Shown: positions 1 to 5,823 of the stretch, one piece after another
Layout of the letters: each line of letters starts with the position of its first letter
Position numbering within the stretch: position 1 is the first letter of the stretch
Assembly: GCA_021159805.1 (NCBI GenBank)
Contig: JAGHDT010000026.1
Coordinates: 1 to 6,338 of the forward strand
Length of the DNA: 6,338 nt
DNA from: Anaerolineae bacterium
GTDB taxonomy: Bacteria; Chloroflexota; Anaerolineae; B4-G1; SLSP01
Reading direction: 5' to 3'
Program-made: the position numbers and the translations under genes
The notes under the pieces: model-generated
Seen by the model: the letters and a program-made list of their open reading frames with translations, nothing else
Database searches by the model: none
Told to the model about the DNA's origin: nothing

Positions 1-419
1 GGTTTCTTGCGTTGAGCTTCCAGCTGGCGGACAGCGTGGGCTGCGCCTTGAAAGCGACTGGGGTCCGCGATCTGACGGCGTGCCGGCTTCTGTAACTTCA
101 CGCCGATCAGCAGACGGAGCTTGGCAATGTCGGTCCTCTTCAGCGGCGTCGGCCGCAGAGCCAGCCCAAGGGCGTAGTTGGATGCGCCCAGGGCCCAATC
201 CCACTCTCTGCGTAGCTTGTCAGCGCGGATGTGATAGGCCTTTTTGTCCCAAGCTTTGGTCGACTTCTCGACATCATCGTAAATCGCGCGCAGCGCGGTA
301 GCAGCCACTGACATCAGGTCGTGTGCCAGCGCCGGGTCTTGGGACAGCTGCTCTGGAATGTGAACGAGTAGTATCTCTGCCACAATACGTAGTTGTTGGT
401 TGCGTTCTTTGACCGCCAT
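1..419 (-). CDS. Hypothetical protein, 3' end outside window
   Basis: This minus-strand frame is open from an ATG at 419 to the left edge, giving about 139 residues, so the C-terminus is missing. The protein begins MAVKERNQQLRIVAEILLV, is rich in Leu, Ala, Arg, Lys and Glu, and looks mainly alpha-helical. A Trp/Tyr-containing stretch (EWDWALGASNYALGLALR) lies near residues 75-92, followed by a basic segment. There is no signal peptide and no recognised catalytic motif. An in-frame ATG at 449 is followed by a stop after five codons, so 419 is the first usable ATG. No clear Shine-Dalgarno precedes it, which fits translation as the second gene of a transcript. The upstream degV-like gene lies on the same strand 58 bp away, so co-transcription is likely. 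I do not recognise the family. Base composition and codon use look coding. Confidence 0.6.
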   Translation of the reverse strand, partial: MAVKERNQQLRIVAEILLVHIPEQLSQDPALAHDLMSVAATALRAIYDDVEKSTKAWDKKAYHIRADKLRREWDWALGASNYALGLALRPTPLKRTDIAKLRLLIGVKLQKPARRQIADPSRFQGAAHAVRQLEAQRKK

Positions 420-477
420 AGGGAGTGAATATTACCGGTATTTCGTCATATGAGAATTGTTGGGCGCGCGTTCCCTG

Positions 478-1419
478 CTAGGGGAGCCGAGAGCGAATGG
501 CCTCTTTCGCTTGCGTGCCGATGTGCTCCAGTCTCTGCTCGAGTTGCTGGACCAGCCCGATGTTGTCGCGCTCAACGTGGTAGGCTACCCCGACCGAACC
601 GGGCCCGGCGTGCACCCCTAGCTCTATCGGTATCCGCATCAGATAGCTCTCCACGCAGTTGATGCGGGATCTGAGGCTGTCCAATAGGCGTTGGCCCTCG
701 TCTTCATCCTCTGCAAAGTGGACGGTGATGTGGGCGGGATCTCCGCGGAGCTCATCGACGGTTCGCGCTATGAGCGCCTCGATGCCCTTGCTGCGCTTGC
801 GGGCCTGTCCCACCAAGCTGACTTTGTTGTCCTTGACGCGAATCAAAGGTTGGATGCGCAGCATGCTGCCGACTCTGCCCGCAGCGGCTGAGAGGCGCCC
901 CCCCTTCAGTACATAGGTCACGCTCTCAAGGAGCGCAGTAACGCCGGTATTGGGGATGGCGGCCCTGGCCCTGGCGACGACCTGCTCCAGACTATGACCT
1001 TCCTCTGCTGCCCGAGCCGCGACGAGGACCGTGAACCCCTCCGCCATCGCCGTGGTTCCGGTATCAACTACCACCACAGGAATGGGTGATTCTCCTGCGG
1101 CGACTTCAGCGGCACTGCAGGTGCCGCTCTGCTTCGCCGTGATGTGGATTGAGACGATGCTCTGGGCCTTTGTCGCCAAGCGCCGATAGATCTCGACGAA
1201 CTTGGCGATGCCGGGCACGCCTGTGTGAACTTCCAGTTCCGGATCCGCGCGCAGCCGTCTGAAGAAGGTGGGTGCGTCCAGCGTCTCTCCGGATAGGTAC
1301 GATTCCTTGCCCATGTGCACCCAGAAGGGGACGACCGCGATGTTGTAGCGTTCCAACAAGGCTGCGGGAAGCCCCGCAGCGGAATCGGTGACAACGGCTA
1401 CCGATGTTGTAGATGTCAA
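478..1419 (-). CDS. DegV family protein (fatty-acid-binding, FakB-like)
   Basis: DegV/FakB proteins bind one fatty acid and, in characterised Firmicutes, present it to the kinase FakA, giving acyl-phosphate for phospholipid synthesis. With the TTG start at 1419 the protein has 313 residues and opens MTSTTSVAVVTDSAAGLP, the usual DegV N-terminus. Family landmarks are VTDSAAGLP (10-18), Thr66 in the ligand loop, Ser98 in the KQSGT motif (96-100), GGR with Arg175, and His270 in VHAGPGSVGVAY. These match the Thr, Ser, Arg and His that contact the lipid carboxylate in FakB. The ligand loop reads HTGVPG instead of the common TSQPS, so ligand choice may differ. About 30 residues after the last motif form a Gln/Glu/Leu-rich helical tail, slightly longer than usual. 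A GTG at 1488 would add 23 residues with no family match and lacks a good ribosome site. The downstream hypothetical gene is probably in the same transcript. No FakA gene is in the window. Confidence 0.9.
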   Translation of the reverse strand: MTSTTSVAVVTDSAAGLPAALLERYNIAVVPFWVHMGKESYLSGETLDAPTFFRRLRADPELEVHTGVPGIAKFVEIYRRLATKAQSIVSIHITAKQSGTCSAAEVAAGESPIPVVVVDTGTTAMAEGFTVLVAARAAEEGHSLEQVVARARAAIPNTGVTALLESVTYVLKGGRLSAAAGRVGSMLRIQPLIRVKDNKVSLVGQARKRSKGIEALIARTVDELRGDPAHITVHFAEDEDEGQRLLDSLRSRINCVESYLMRIPIELGVHAGPGSVGVAYHVERDNIGLVQQLEQRLEHIGTQAKEAIRSRLP

Positions 1420-1423
1420 GGCA

Positions 1424-1429
1424 CCCTCC
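1424..1429 (-). promoter_or_regulatory. Shine-Dalgarno deciding the TTG start of the first degV gene
   Basis: On the minus strand GGAGGG is followed by TGCC and then TTG at 1419. This strong ribosome site at proper spacing selects the TTG codon over the GTG at 1488, whose upstream sequence is only weakly purine-rich. Confidence 0.6.
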
Positions 1430-1450
1430 GTCCACAGTTTGCAGCCGTGG

Positions 1451-1479
1451 TTGAAATCTGGACCTTCCTCTGGTACGAT
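1451..1479 (+). promoter_or_regulatory. Sigma-70-type promoter for the hypothetical gene at 1512
   Basis: TTGAAA (1451-1456) is followed after 17 bp by TACGAT (1474-1479), matching 5/6 and 4/6 of the consensus. Transcription would begin near 1486, leaving a leader of about 25 nt. The element lies inside the longer alternative reading of the divergent degV gene, which supports the shorter TTG start for that gene. Confidence 0.5.
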
Positions 1480-1504
1480 ATTGCTCACTTAGCACCCGTG
1501 GGAA
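1475..1504 (-). promoter_or_regulatory. Possible divergent promoter for the degV-hypothetical operon
   Basis: On the minus strand TTCCCA (1499-1504) is followed after 18 bp by TATCGT (1475-1480), each matching 4/6 of the consensus. The -10 hexamer covers nearly the same base pairs as the plus-strand -10 TACGAT. Initiation near 1468 would leave about 50 nt before the TTG start at 1419. This is weak by sequence alone. Confidence 0.3.
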
Positions 1505-1511
1505 GTGCGAG

Positions 1512-2006
1512 GTGCGATCCGTGCAAGACAAAGTCTACTCTGTCCGTTTCAGAGTGCAAATCGCCGGTATGGAGGATGATGGGATGGCTCGCGCTGCAGT
1601 CTTTGCTGGGCTCGTGTTCGATGAAAATGATCGCGCTGTGGACGTCACGCACGTGGGTCCGGACGCCTATTATGTCGTCGACGATGATGGGTTCAAGCGT
1701 CATATCGCGTCGGAGGACGTCGACCGGCAGGTGTTGATGACTCTGCAGGAAAGTGTCCTTGCGAATCGCGAAGCTGTGGTCGCCGGCATGCTCGACTACC
1801 TGGGCAAGGAGGATCTCTTCACCAAGGCGGCAGTTGAGAGCTCGCTTGGCCAGATGGGCGAACAGATGGAGCGGTTGCTGGACGTGGGGCTGCCGGAGGA
1901 GGCGCGGCAGTGGCTGGGGCTGATGGGGATTCGCGTGGTTATTGATGTGCATGGGGATGTGGTTGACTTCGAGATGCCCGGGGCTATCGATGAGGAGGGC
2001 GACTAG
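1512..2006 (+). CDS. Conserved-looking acidic hypothetical protein
   Basis: This frame gives 164 residues from a GTG start. The first ~60 residues look beta-rich (KVYSVRFRVQIAG, then VFAGLVFDENDRAVDVTHVG). They lead into an acidic stretch YYVVDDDGFKRHIASEDVD around residues 53-71. A long amphipathic helical region follows, and the protein ends in an acidic tail (GAIDEEGD). There is no signal peptide, membrane segment or catalytic motif that I recognise. A second GTG at 1521 with GAGG eight bases upstream is an equally good start and would shorten the protein by three residues. GTG 1512 itself has GGAAG six bases upstream. The gene is divergent from the DegV operon and shares its short control region, so the two units may be co-regulated. 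Codon use is GC-rich and regular. I cannot name the family, and any function would be a guess. Confidence 0.75.
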   Translation: MRSVQDKVYSVRFRVQIAGMEDDGMARAAVFAGLVFDENDRAVDVTHVGPDAYYVVDDDGFKRHIASEDVDRQVLMTLQESVLANREAVVAGMLDYLGKEDLFTKAAVESSLGQMGEQMERLLDVGLPEEARQWLGLMGIRVVIDVHGDVVDFEMPGAIDEEGD

Positions 2007-2207
2007 GTAGCGGTCTTCTCTTCTCCAGTGCCAGGGGATGGAGGATCTTGCTGCTGCTGATTTAGCATCACCTGTGTTGGTGACTTGCCCTCATCCTGGA
2101 CCTCGGCTCACGGCCAGGCTCTGAGCACGATCGCATTTTGCTTGCGCTTCGAACTCAGCTGTCACCCCAATGGGTCAAGCACACCACCCACAGCATAGTG
2201 CTACAGT

Positions 2208-2257
2208 GAGGGATCTTGGGCCTCGACAGCGCACGTTTACGAAGCTTAAGATCCCTC
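2208..2257. repeat. 10-bp inverted repeat with 30-nt loop
   Basis: GAGGGATCTT (2208-2217) and AAGATCCCTC (2248-2257) are perfect reverse complements separated by 30 bases. Neither strand has a T-tract after the second arm, so this is not an intrinsic terminator. It could be a transcribed stem-loop or a two-site protein target. Its role is unknown. Confidence 0.5.
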
Positions 2258-2276
2258 GCCATGGTATGTTGATGAG

Positions 2277-2318
2277 CAGGTGATTTGTTCAGTTCACTCG
2301 GGATGACAGGTGATATGT
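2277..2318 (+). repeat. Two copies of CAGGTGATWTGT at 30-bp spacing
   Basis: CAGGTGATTTGT (2277-2288) recurs as CAGGTGATATGT (2307-2318). The copies differ at one base and are spaced 30 bp start to start, about three helical turns. A related GATGA precedes both copies. This could be a tandem operator upstream of the transporter promoter. Confidence 0.35.
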
Positions 2319-2351
2319 CGTCTCGCTTCAAATGCGATCCCCATGGCTAGG

Positions 2352-2381
2352 TTCGGGTTCACAGCAGGTGCGTGCTACAAT
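2352..2381 (+). promoter_or_regulatory. Weak promoter candidate for the TMEM165-family gene
   Basis: TACAAT (2376-2381) is a good -10 hexamer. The best -35 is the poor TTCGGG (2352-2357) at 18 bp. Initiation near 2388 would give a leader of about 50 nt. A weak -35 may mean an activator is needed. Confidence 0.3.
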
Positions 2382-2436
2382 GCTTGAGATCAAGGCGTGG
2401 CCCATATGTGGCTGCGTTGTTCCTTATCGGAGGCAG

Positions 2437-3048
2437 ATGGTGAGTTGGGGGACGTGGTTATCGACTTTTGGGTTGGTCTTCATCGCCGAGCTGGGCGATA
2501 AGACACAGTTGGCGGTTGTCTCACAGACGTGCAAAACGCGGCGCCCCTGGCCGGTCTTTCTGGGGGGGAGTCTCGCTCTCACGGCGGTGACGGCTCTTGG
2601 CGTTGCCGGCGGCCGGCTGCTGGGGGTCGTGATCCCACAGGATATTGTCACTATGGCAGCCGCCGCAGCCTTTGTGGTTATGGGCCTTCTGATCTGGCGC
2701 GAGGCAGCCAAGGATGAGTCCGAGGGTGCCTGTGAGCTGGCGGAGGACGGCGAGTGTGAGACCAATCCGTGGTCGTGGGATTGGCGGATATTCGGCGGGA
2801 CGTTCAGCCTGCTCTTCCTGGCGGAGCTGGGGGACAAGACCCAATTGGCCGTGCTGAGCATGTCGACCAATGAGTCCTCGCCATGGATGATCTTTCTGGC
2901 TGGCTCGCTGGCCCTGGCTGTTGTGACAGCGATTGGCGTGCTCGGCGGCCGAAAGCTGTGCGAGTGGATCCCCGAGCAACTCCTGATGCGAATCTCGGCC
3001 GTCGCGTTTGTTGTGATGGGCGTGTTCATCGGGATAGGTGTGATCTAG
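2437..3048 (+). CDS. TMEM165/GDT1 (UPF0016) family cation transporter
   Basis: This 203-residue inner-membrane protein belongs to the TMEM165/GDT1 family. Characterised bacterial and cyanobacterial members move Mn2+ (and eukaryotic ones Ca2+/Mn2+), usually as exporters. It has the diagnostic internal duplication. The motif AELGDKTQLAV occurs twice, with the E-x-G-D core at Glu18-Asp21 and Glu130-Asp133, each inside a hydrophobic helix. About six membrane segments form two three-helix halves, joined by an acidic loop at 92-109 containing two cysteines. The length is normal for the family. The start is ATG 2437, with GGAGG three bases upstream. GTG 2440 is the alternative, with GGAGG six bases upstream, and would remove one residue. 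The frame also extends upstream to 2332, but those residues do not resemble the family and lack a ribosome site. A terminator candidate follows at 3104. The gene stands alone and the ion is not provable from sequence. Confidence 0.92.
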   Translation: MVSWGTWLSTFGLVFIAELGDKTQLAVVSQTCKTRRPWPVFLGGSLALTAVTALGVAGGRLLGVVIPQDIVTMAAAAAFVVMGLLIWREAAKDESEGACELAEDGECETNPWSWDWRIFGGTFSLLFLAELGDKTQLAVLSMSTNESSPWMIFLAGSLALAVVTAIGVLGGRKLCEWIPEQLLMRISAVAFVVMGVFIGIGVI

Positions 3049-3103
3049 GCAGGAGCGGGGTGGATTCAGACCGGCTCTTGAGGCTGGCATATCACGTGCT
3101 GGG

Positions 3104-3131
3104 GACTGGGATGTTTCGCCCCCGGTCTTTT
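3104..3131 (+). terminator. Intrinsic terminator after the TMEM165-family gene
   Basis: GACTGGG (3104-3110) pairs with CCCGGTC (3121-3127) as seven pairs including one G-U, across a 10-nt loop, followed by TTTT (3128-3131). It sits 56 bp after the transporter stop. The short T-tract makes it moderate. It overlaps the promoter region of the next gene. Confidence 0.45.
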
Positions 3132-3142
3132 CTGTGTAGAAT
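3114..3142 (+). promoter_or_regulatory. Weak promoter candidate for the enolase-superfamily gene
   Basis: TAGAAT (3137-3142) is a good -10 hexamer and identical to that of the rRNA promoter in this window. The -35 position, TTTCGC (3114-3119) at 17 bp, is poor. Initiation near 3149 would give a ~30-nt leader carrying the ribosome site AAGGA at 3167-3171. Confidence 0.35.
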
Positions 3143-3178
3143 GGCTTACCTTAGTTCTGCTATTCAAAGGACGCTCAT

Positions 3179-4306
3179 ATGAAGATAACGCGGATTCGAA
3201 TCTATCGCCCCAAGCGGCTTAACCGAACCTTTAACCAGAGTGATATGGTGGTCACGGTCGAGACTGACGCCGGTCTGATGGGGATTGGAGAGGGCGGCAC
3301 ACGCGACACCCTGGAACAGTGTGCGGACATGCTGATCGGAGAGGACCCAGGACGCATCCAGCACCTGTGGCAGATGCTGTATCGCGGTTGGTTCTACCCA
3401 GCCGGTCGCGAGAAGCTGCATGCACTCGGTGCCCTTGACCTGGCACTCTGGGACCTCAAGGGTAAGGCGCTTGACGCGCCGGTCTATGACCTGCTCGGCG
3501 GACTCACCCGTGACTATGTCGAATGCTATTCCACCGGATACCCCCGTCAGGGGTCGCTGGCCGAGACGGCCCAGGCCTGCATCAAGGCCGGTTTCCGCGC
3601 TTTCCGTACGTCGGTGGGTGATTCCCCCGACGGCGTCTTCGATGCTCGCCGCCAGATCGATCTGGCGGTGGAGAAATGCCAGGTGATCCGCGACGCGATC
3701 GGCGATCGCGGTGAGTGGTCGATCGACTTCCATACCAGGTTGGATCTGGCCGACGCGGTGCGCTTGTGCGGGTTGCTTGAACCGCTGAATCCTCTCTTCG
3801 TGGAGGATCCGCTCCGATCGGAGAACCCGGGTGCCCTGGTGGCGCTCCGACCCCAGGTCAAGGCCCCGATCGCGGTCGGTGAGCAGTTTGGTGATCGCTG
3901 GGACATCAATGAGTTGATCGAGAATCACCTGATCGATTACACGCGTGTGACGCTCCCGAATGTGGGTGGGATCACCGAGATGGTGAAGATTGCGGCGCTG
4001 TGCGAGACGCACTACGTTGGTATGATCCCGCACTTCACTGGACCTATCTCAGTGGCGGCGTTGGTTCACGTGATGGGGTCGCAGCCGGTTCCAGCATTGA
4101 TGGAAATTGGAGGTGCCGCGCCGAAGCTTCCAGCACATCTGAAGCAGGCCTCCACGTTCCGTGATGGCAAACTGTGGCCGGTAGATCTGCCCGGGCTGGG
4201 TGTCGAGTTTGATCCCTCCGGTGCGGACTTGATCTCTGAGATTACCGAGCGTTCCGCTCCCATCCCTATGTATCGCCGCCCGGATGGCTCCATCACCAAT
4301 TGGTAG
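3179..4306 (+). CDS. Mandelate racemase/muconate lactonizing enzyme family (sugar-acid dehydratase-like)
   Basis: This complete 375-residue member of the enolase superfamily is cytoplasmic. Family enzymes abstract the proton alpha to a carboxylate using Mg2+. An N-terminal capping domain (1-~110) includes the signature region HALGALDLALWDLKGKALD (81-99). A TIM barrel follows, with metal ligands Asp183, Glu209 (FVED) and Glu235 (GEQ). His185 in DFH and His285 in IPHFTGPIS fall where E. coli galactonate dehydratase has its catalytic histidines. The mandelate racemase KxK motif is absent: strand 2 reads FRTS. This favours acid-sugar dehydration over racemisation. Position 258, which is Asp in the His-Asp dyad of galactonate dehydratase, is Thr (TRVTLPNVGG). 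The substrate cannot be named. The start ATG has AAGGA seven bases upstream. It is a single gene between its own promoter candidate and that of the next gene. Large numbers of such paralogues are known in SAR202 Chloroflexota. Confidence 0.9.
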   Translation: MKITRIRIYRPKRLNRTFNQSDMVVTVETDAGLMGIGEGGTRDTLEQCADMLIGEDPGRIQHLWQMLYRGWFYPAGREKLHALGALDLALWDLKGKALDAPVYDLLGGLTRDYVECYSTGYPRQGSLAETAQACIKAGFRAFRTSVGDSPDGVFDARRQIDLAVEKCQVIRDAIGDRGEWSIDFHTRLDLADAVRLCGLLEPLNPLFVEDPLRSENPGALVALRPQVKAPIAVGEQFGDRWDINELIENHLIDYTRVTLPNVGGITEMVKIAALCETHYVGMIPHFTGPISVAALVHVMGSQPVPALMEIGGAAPKLPAHLKQASTFRDGKLWPVDLPGLGVEFDPSGADLISEITERSAPIPMYRRPDGSITNW

Positions 4307-4421
4307 CTGCCTTGATGAAGGACCAATCCTGATGTATTCATTTCGAGACTGCGGATCTGTGGACAGAAGAAGGCTGTGAGGATCGGAATAGGGCGTGGCA
4401 GGCTTTTTCCATAGCTAGGAG

Positions 4422-4450
4422 TTGACAGAATCTCTTGTGTGGTGCATAGT
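4422..4450 (+). promoter_or_regulatory. Sigma-70-type promoter for the second degV gene
   Basis: A perfect TTGACA (4422-4427) is followed after 17 bp by CATAGT (4445-4450), a 4/6 match. Initiation near 4457 leaves a ~68-nt leader. It separates this gene from the enolase-superfamily gene, which ends 115 bp upstream without an obvious strong terminator. Confidence 0.6.
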
Positions 4451-4524
4451 GAGGGGGAAGCGCTGCAGTTGGGGATTGTGGAGTTGTGCGGTCAAGGAAC
4501 GAGATCCCACAAAGGAGAGCGACA

Positions 4525-5394
4525 ATGCAGATTGTGACAGATAGCGGTACAGATACGGCGCTGTCCGCTGAGGAATCAGCGGAGTTGGGAATCACTACGA
4601 TTCCTCTTGTCGTGACGCTGGACGGCAAGTCTTACCACGAAGGCGTTGACATCGGACCTGATGAGTTCTATCCGCTGCTGGCAGCAACGGATAGCTTGCC
4701 GACGACTTCACAGCCCTCAGCCGGTGACTTTGCTGAAGTCTATCGCCGGATTGCTGCGAGTGATCGCGATATTCTATCCATCCATATGAGCTCGGGGCTG
4801 AGCGGTACCTATAACTCGGCCTTGGCGGCTGCGCAGTTGGTGCCTGAAGCCAACATCACACACGTTGACACCAAGACTCTGTCTGCCGCGGCTGGGTGGC
4901 AGGTTGTGTCGGCGGCCCGGGCCATCAAAGCCGGATGGCCAACTGAGAAAGTCCTGGAGCTTGTCGCGCAGATTAGTGCTGCCAGCGATAGTATGTACAC
5001 ACTGAAGGACCTCAAGTACCTTATCCACGGGGGGCGGATCAGTCACATGAAGGGGCTGATCGCGTCGCTGTTGCATATTAAACCGTTGATTGGCGTGGAG
5101 AAGGTGAATGGAACGTACGTGCAGATGGGCCAGGCTCGGGCGTTCAATGGCGCGCTGAGCAAACTGGTGAGCTTGATGAAGAAGCAGCATGCAGAGGGCA
5201 GCAAGCTGCGCGTGCAGGTGCTTTACTCCTACAATCCGGAGTCGGCTGCCATGCTCCATGAGAAGATCGACCCGGTTTTTGACTGCACCTGGCTACCTGC
5301 CGGACCTATGTCCCTCGTCTTGGGCGCGCATACCGGGCCGAGCATGGTGGGTGTGGCGTTCGCTCCATTGTCCGCCTTCGACGCTGTGCCCTAG
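4525..5394 (+). CDS. DegV family protein (fatty-acid-binding, FakB-like)
   Basis: This 289-residue protein is a typical-length DegV/FakB lipid carrier. Expected ligand contacts are all present: Thr61 in TTSQPSAGDF (60-69), Ser93 in SSGLSGTYNSA (89-99), Arg171 in HGGRIS (168-173), and His269 in GAHTGPSMVG (267-276). The N-terminus MQIVTDSGTD is the standard family start. ATG 4525 is chosen because AAAGGAGA (4511-4518) lies six bases upstream. A GTG at 4486 in the same frame has no such site and would add a non-homologous basic stretch. It is a paralogue of the minus-strand DegV gene at 478-1419 but keeps the canonical TSQPS ligand loop, has no C-terminal tail and is clearly divergent. It is probably transcribed alone from 4422-4450, perhaps as far as the terminator at 5687-5711. 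The kinase partner FakA is not in the window, and the bound fatty acid is unknown. Confidence 0.93.
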   Translation: MQIVTDSGTDTALSAEESAELGITTIPLVVTLDGKSYHEGVDIGPDEFYPLLAATDSLPTTSQPSAGDFAEVYRRIAASDRDILSIHMSSGLSGTYNSALAAAQLVPEANITHVDTKTLSAAAGWQVVSAARAIKAGWPTEKVLELVAQISAASDSMYTLKDLKYLIHGGRISHMKGLIASLLHIKPLIGVEKVNGTYVQMGQARAFNGALSKLVSLMKKQHAEGSKLRVQVLYSYNPESAAMLHEKIDPVFDCTWLPAGPMSLVLGAHTGPSMVGVAFAPLSAFDAVP

Positions 5395-5654
5395 ACACAG
5401 GTCACGCCGCACTTCTTGGACGTGGTCGCAGGGAGCTGAGCGTGGGTGGGCCACGAAATGGTCTGCAACTGTGACCAGGTTCACAGCCTGCTGGGCCTGG
5501 CCAAACTGTCGCTTAAGTAGGCGAAGTGGCGCTCGATTTTGGCGCGCAGAGACTGTGCTTGCGTGCGAGACCTAGGGTGCGTTTTTGGTTCGGGGGCGTA
5601 AGCCAGACGGAGACCGGCACAACCGTGACCCGCTGTCCAGAAGTGTCGGGGGGG

Positions 5655-5677
5655 AGCAGCCGCTGATCGCGGCAGCT
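5655..5677 (+). other. Stem-loop ahead of the intergenic terminator
   Basis: AGC-A-GCCGC (5655-5663) pairs with GCGGC-A-GCT (5669-5677) as eight base pairs with one A-A mismatch and a TGATC loop. It ends ten bases before the terminator hairpin, so both could belong to the 3' end of one transcript. Confidence 0.4.
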
Positions 5678-5686
5678 ATTTCGTAC

Positions 5687-5711
5687 AGACGTGGCGCTGC
5701 CACGTCTTTTT
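5687..5711 (+). terminator. Strong intrinsic terminator
   Basis: AGACGTGGC (5687-5695) and GCCACGTCT (5699-5707) form a perfect 9-bp stem with a GCT loop, and TTTTT spans 5707-5711. There is no T-tract on the other strand, so it acts on plus-strand transcription. It lies 293 bp beyond the degV stop and insulates the rRNA promoter from readthrough. Confidence 0.8.
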
Positions 5712-5773
5712 CGGGTAGCACCCTTGTCGACCGCACCTGTGTCTGCGCAGACCGGACGCCACAATTCCCAGGA

Positions 5774-5795
5774 GTTCGCGAACCCTAGGGTTCGC
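5774..5795. repeat. Overlapping perfect palindromes, possible operator
   Basis: GCGAACCCTAGGGTTCGC (5778-5795) is a perfect 18-bp palindrome. GTTCGCGAAC (5774-5783) is a perfect 10-bp palindrome that shares an arm with it. GTTCGC therefore occurs on both sides of GCGAAC. It lies about 145 bp upstream of the rRNA -35 box. Either a protein-binding site or a cruciform/hairpin is possible. Confidence 0.5.
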
Positions 5796-5823
5796 TGAGA
5801 TGTCTCTACCCGGAAAGGCAGGC

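Larger units (their letters stand above)
2007..2436 (+). other. 430-bp non-coding region ahead of the transporter gene
   Basis: I find no credible gene on either strand. The region holds a small 5-bp hairpin (TCACC 2068-2072, GGTGA 2079-2083) without a T-tract, a 10-bp inverted repeat, a spaced direct repeat and a weak promoter. I looked for the yybP-ykoY manganese riboswitch, common ahead of genes of this transporter class, and did not recognise its conserved loops. The upstream gene has no clear intrinsic terminator here. Confidence 0.5.

Noticed and set aside
420..449. Upstream start at ATG 449 for the left-edge hypothetical gene
   Set aside because: The frame meets a TAA after five codons (MTKYR), so it cannot extend the protein. 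It could only be a tiny upstream ORF.
2007..2436. yybP-ykoY manganese riboswitch ahead of the transporter
   Set aside because: Expected by gene class, but I could not find its conserved loop sequences. A covariance-model search would settle it.
3164..4033. 289-residue minus-strand frame opposite the enolase-superfamily gene
   Set aside because: It is a shadow of a gene with clear motifs on the plus strand. Its own protein has no recognisable family and is low-complexity.
4338..4628. 96-residue minus-strand frame
   Set aside because: It overlaps the degV promoter and 5' coding region antisense. It has no ribosome site or recognisable family.
5590..5625. AAGCCAGACGGAGACCGGC resembles the end of a cobalamin riboswitch
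   Set aside because: The B12 box and the ~200-nt upstream architecture are missing, and no B12-related gene follows.
5640..5680. GGGAGCAGCC resembles the signal recognition particle RNA tip
   Set aside because: The GGAA-type tetraloop and the complementary opposite strand of the stem are absent.
5778..5795. LexA/SOS box
   Set aside because: The half-sites fit, but the spacer is six bases instead of four, and no SOS gene follows.
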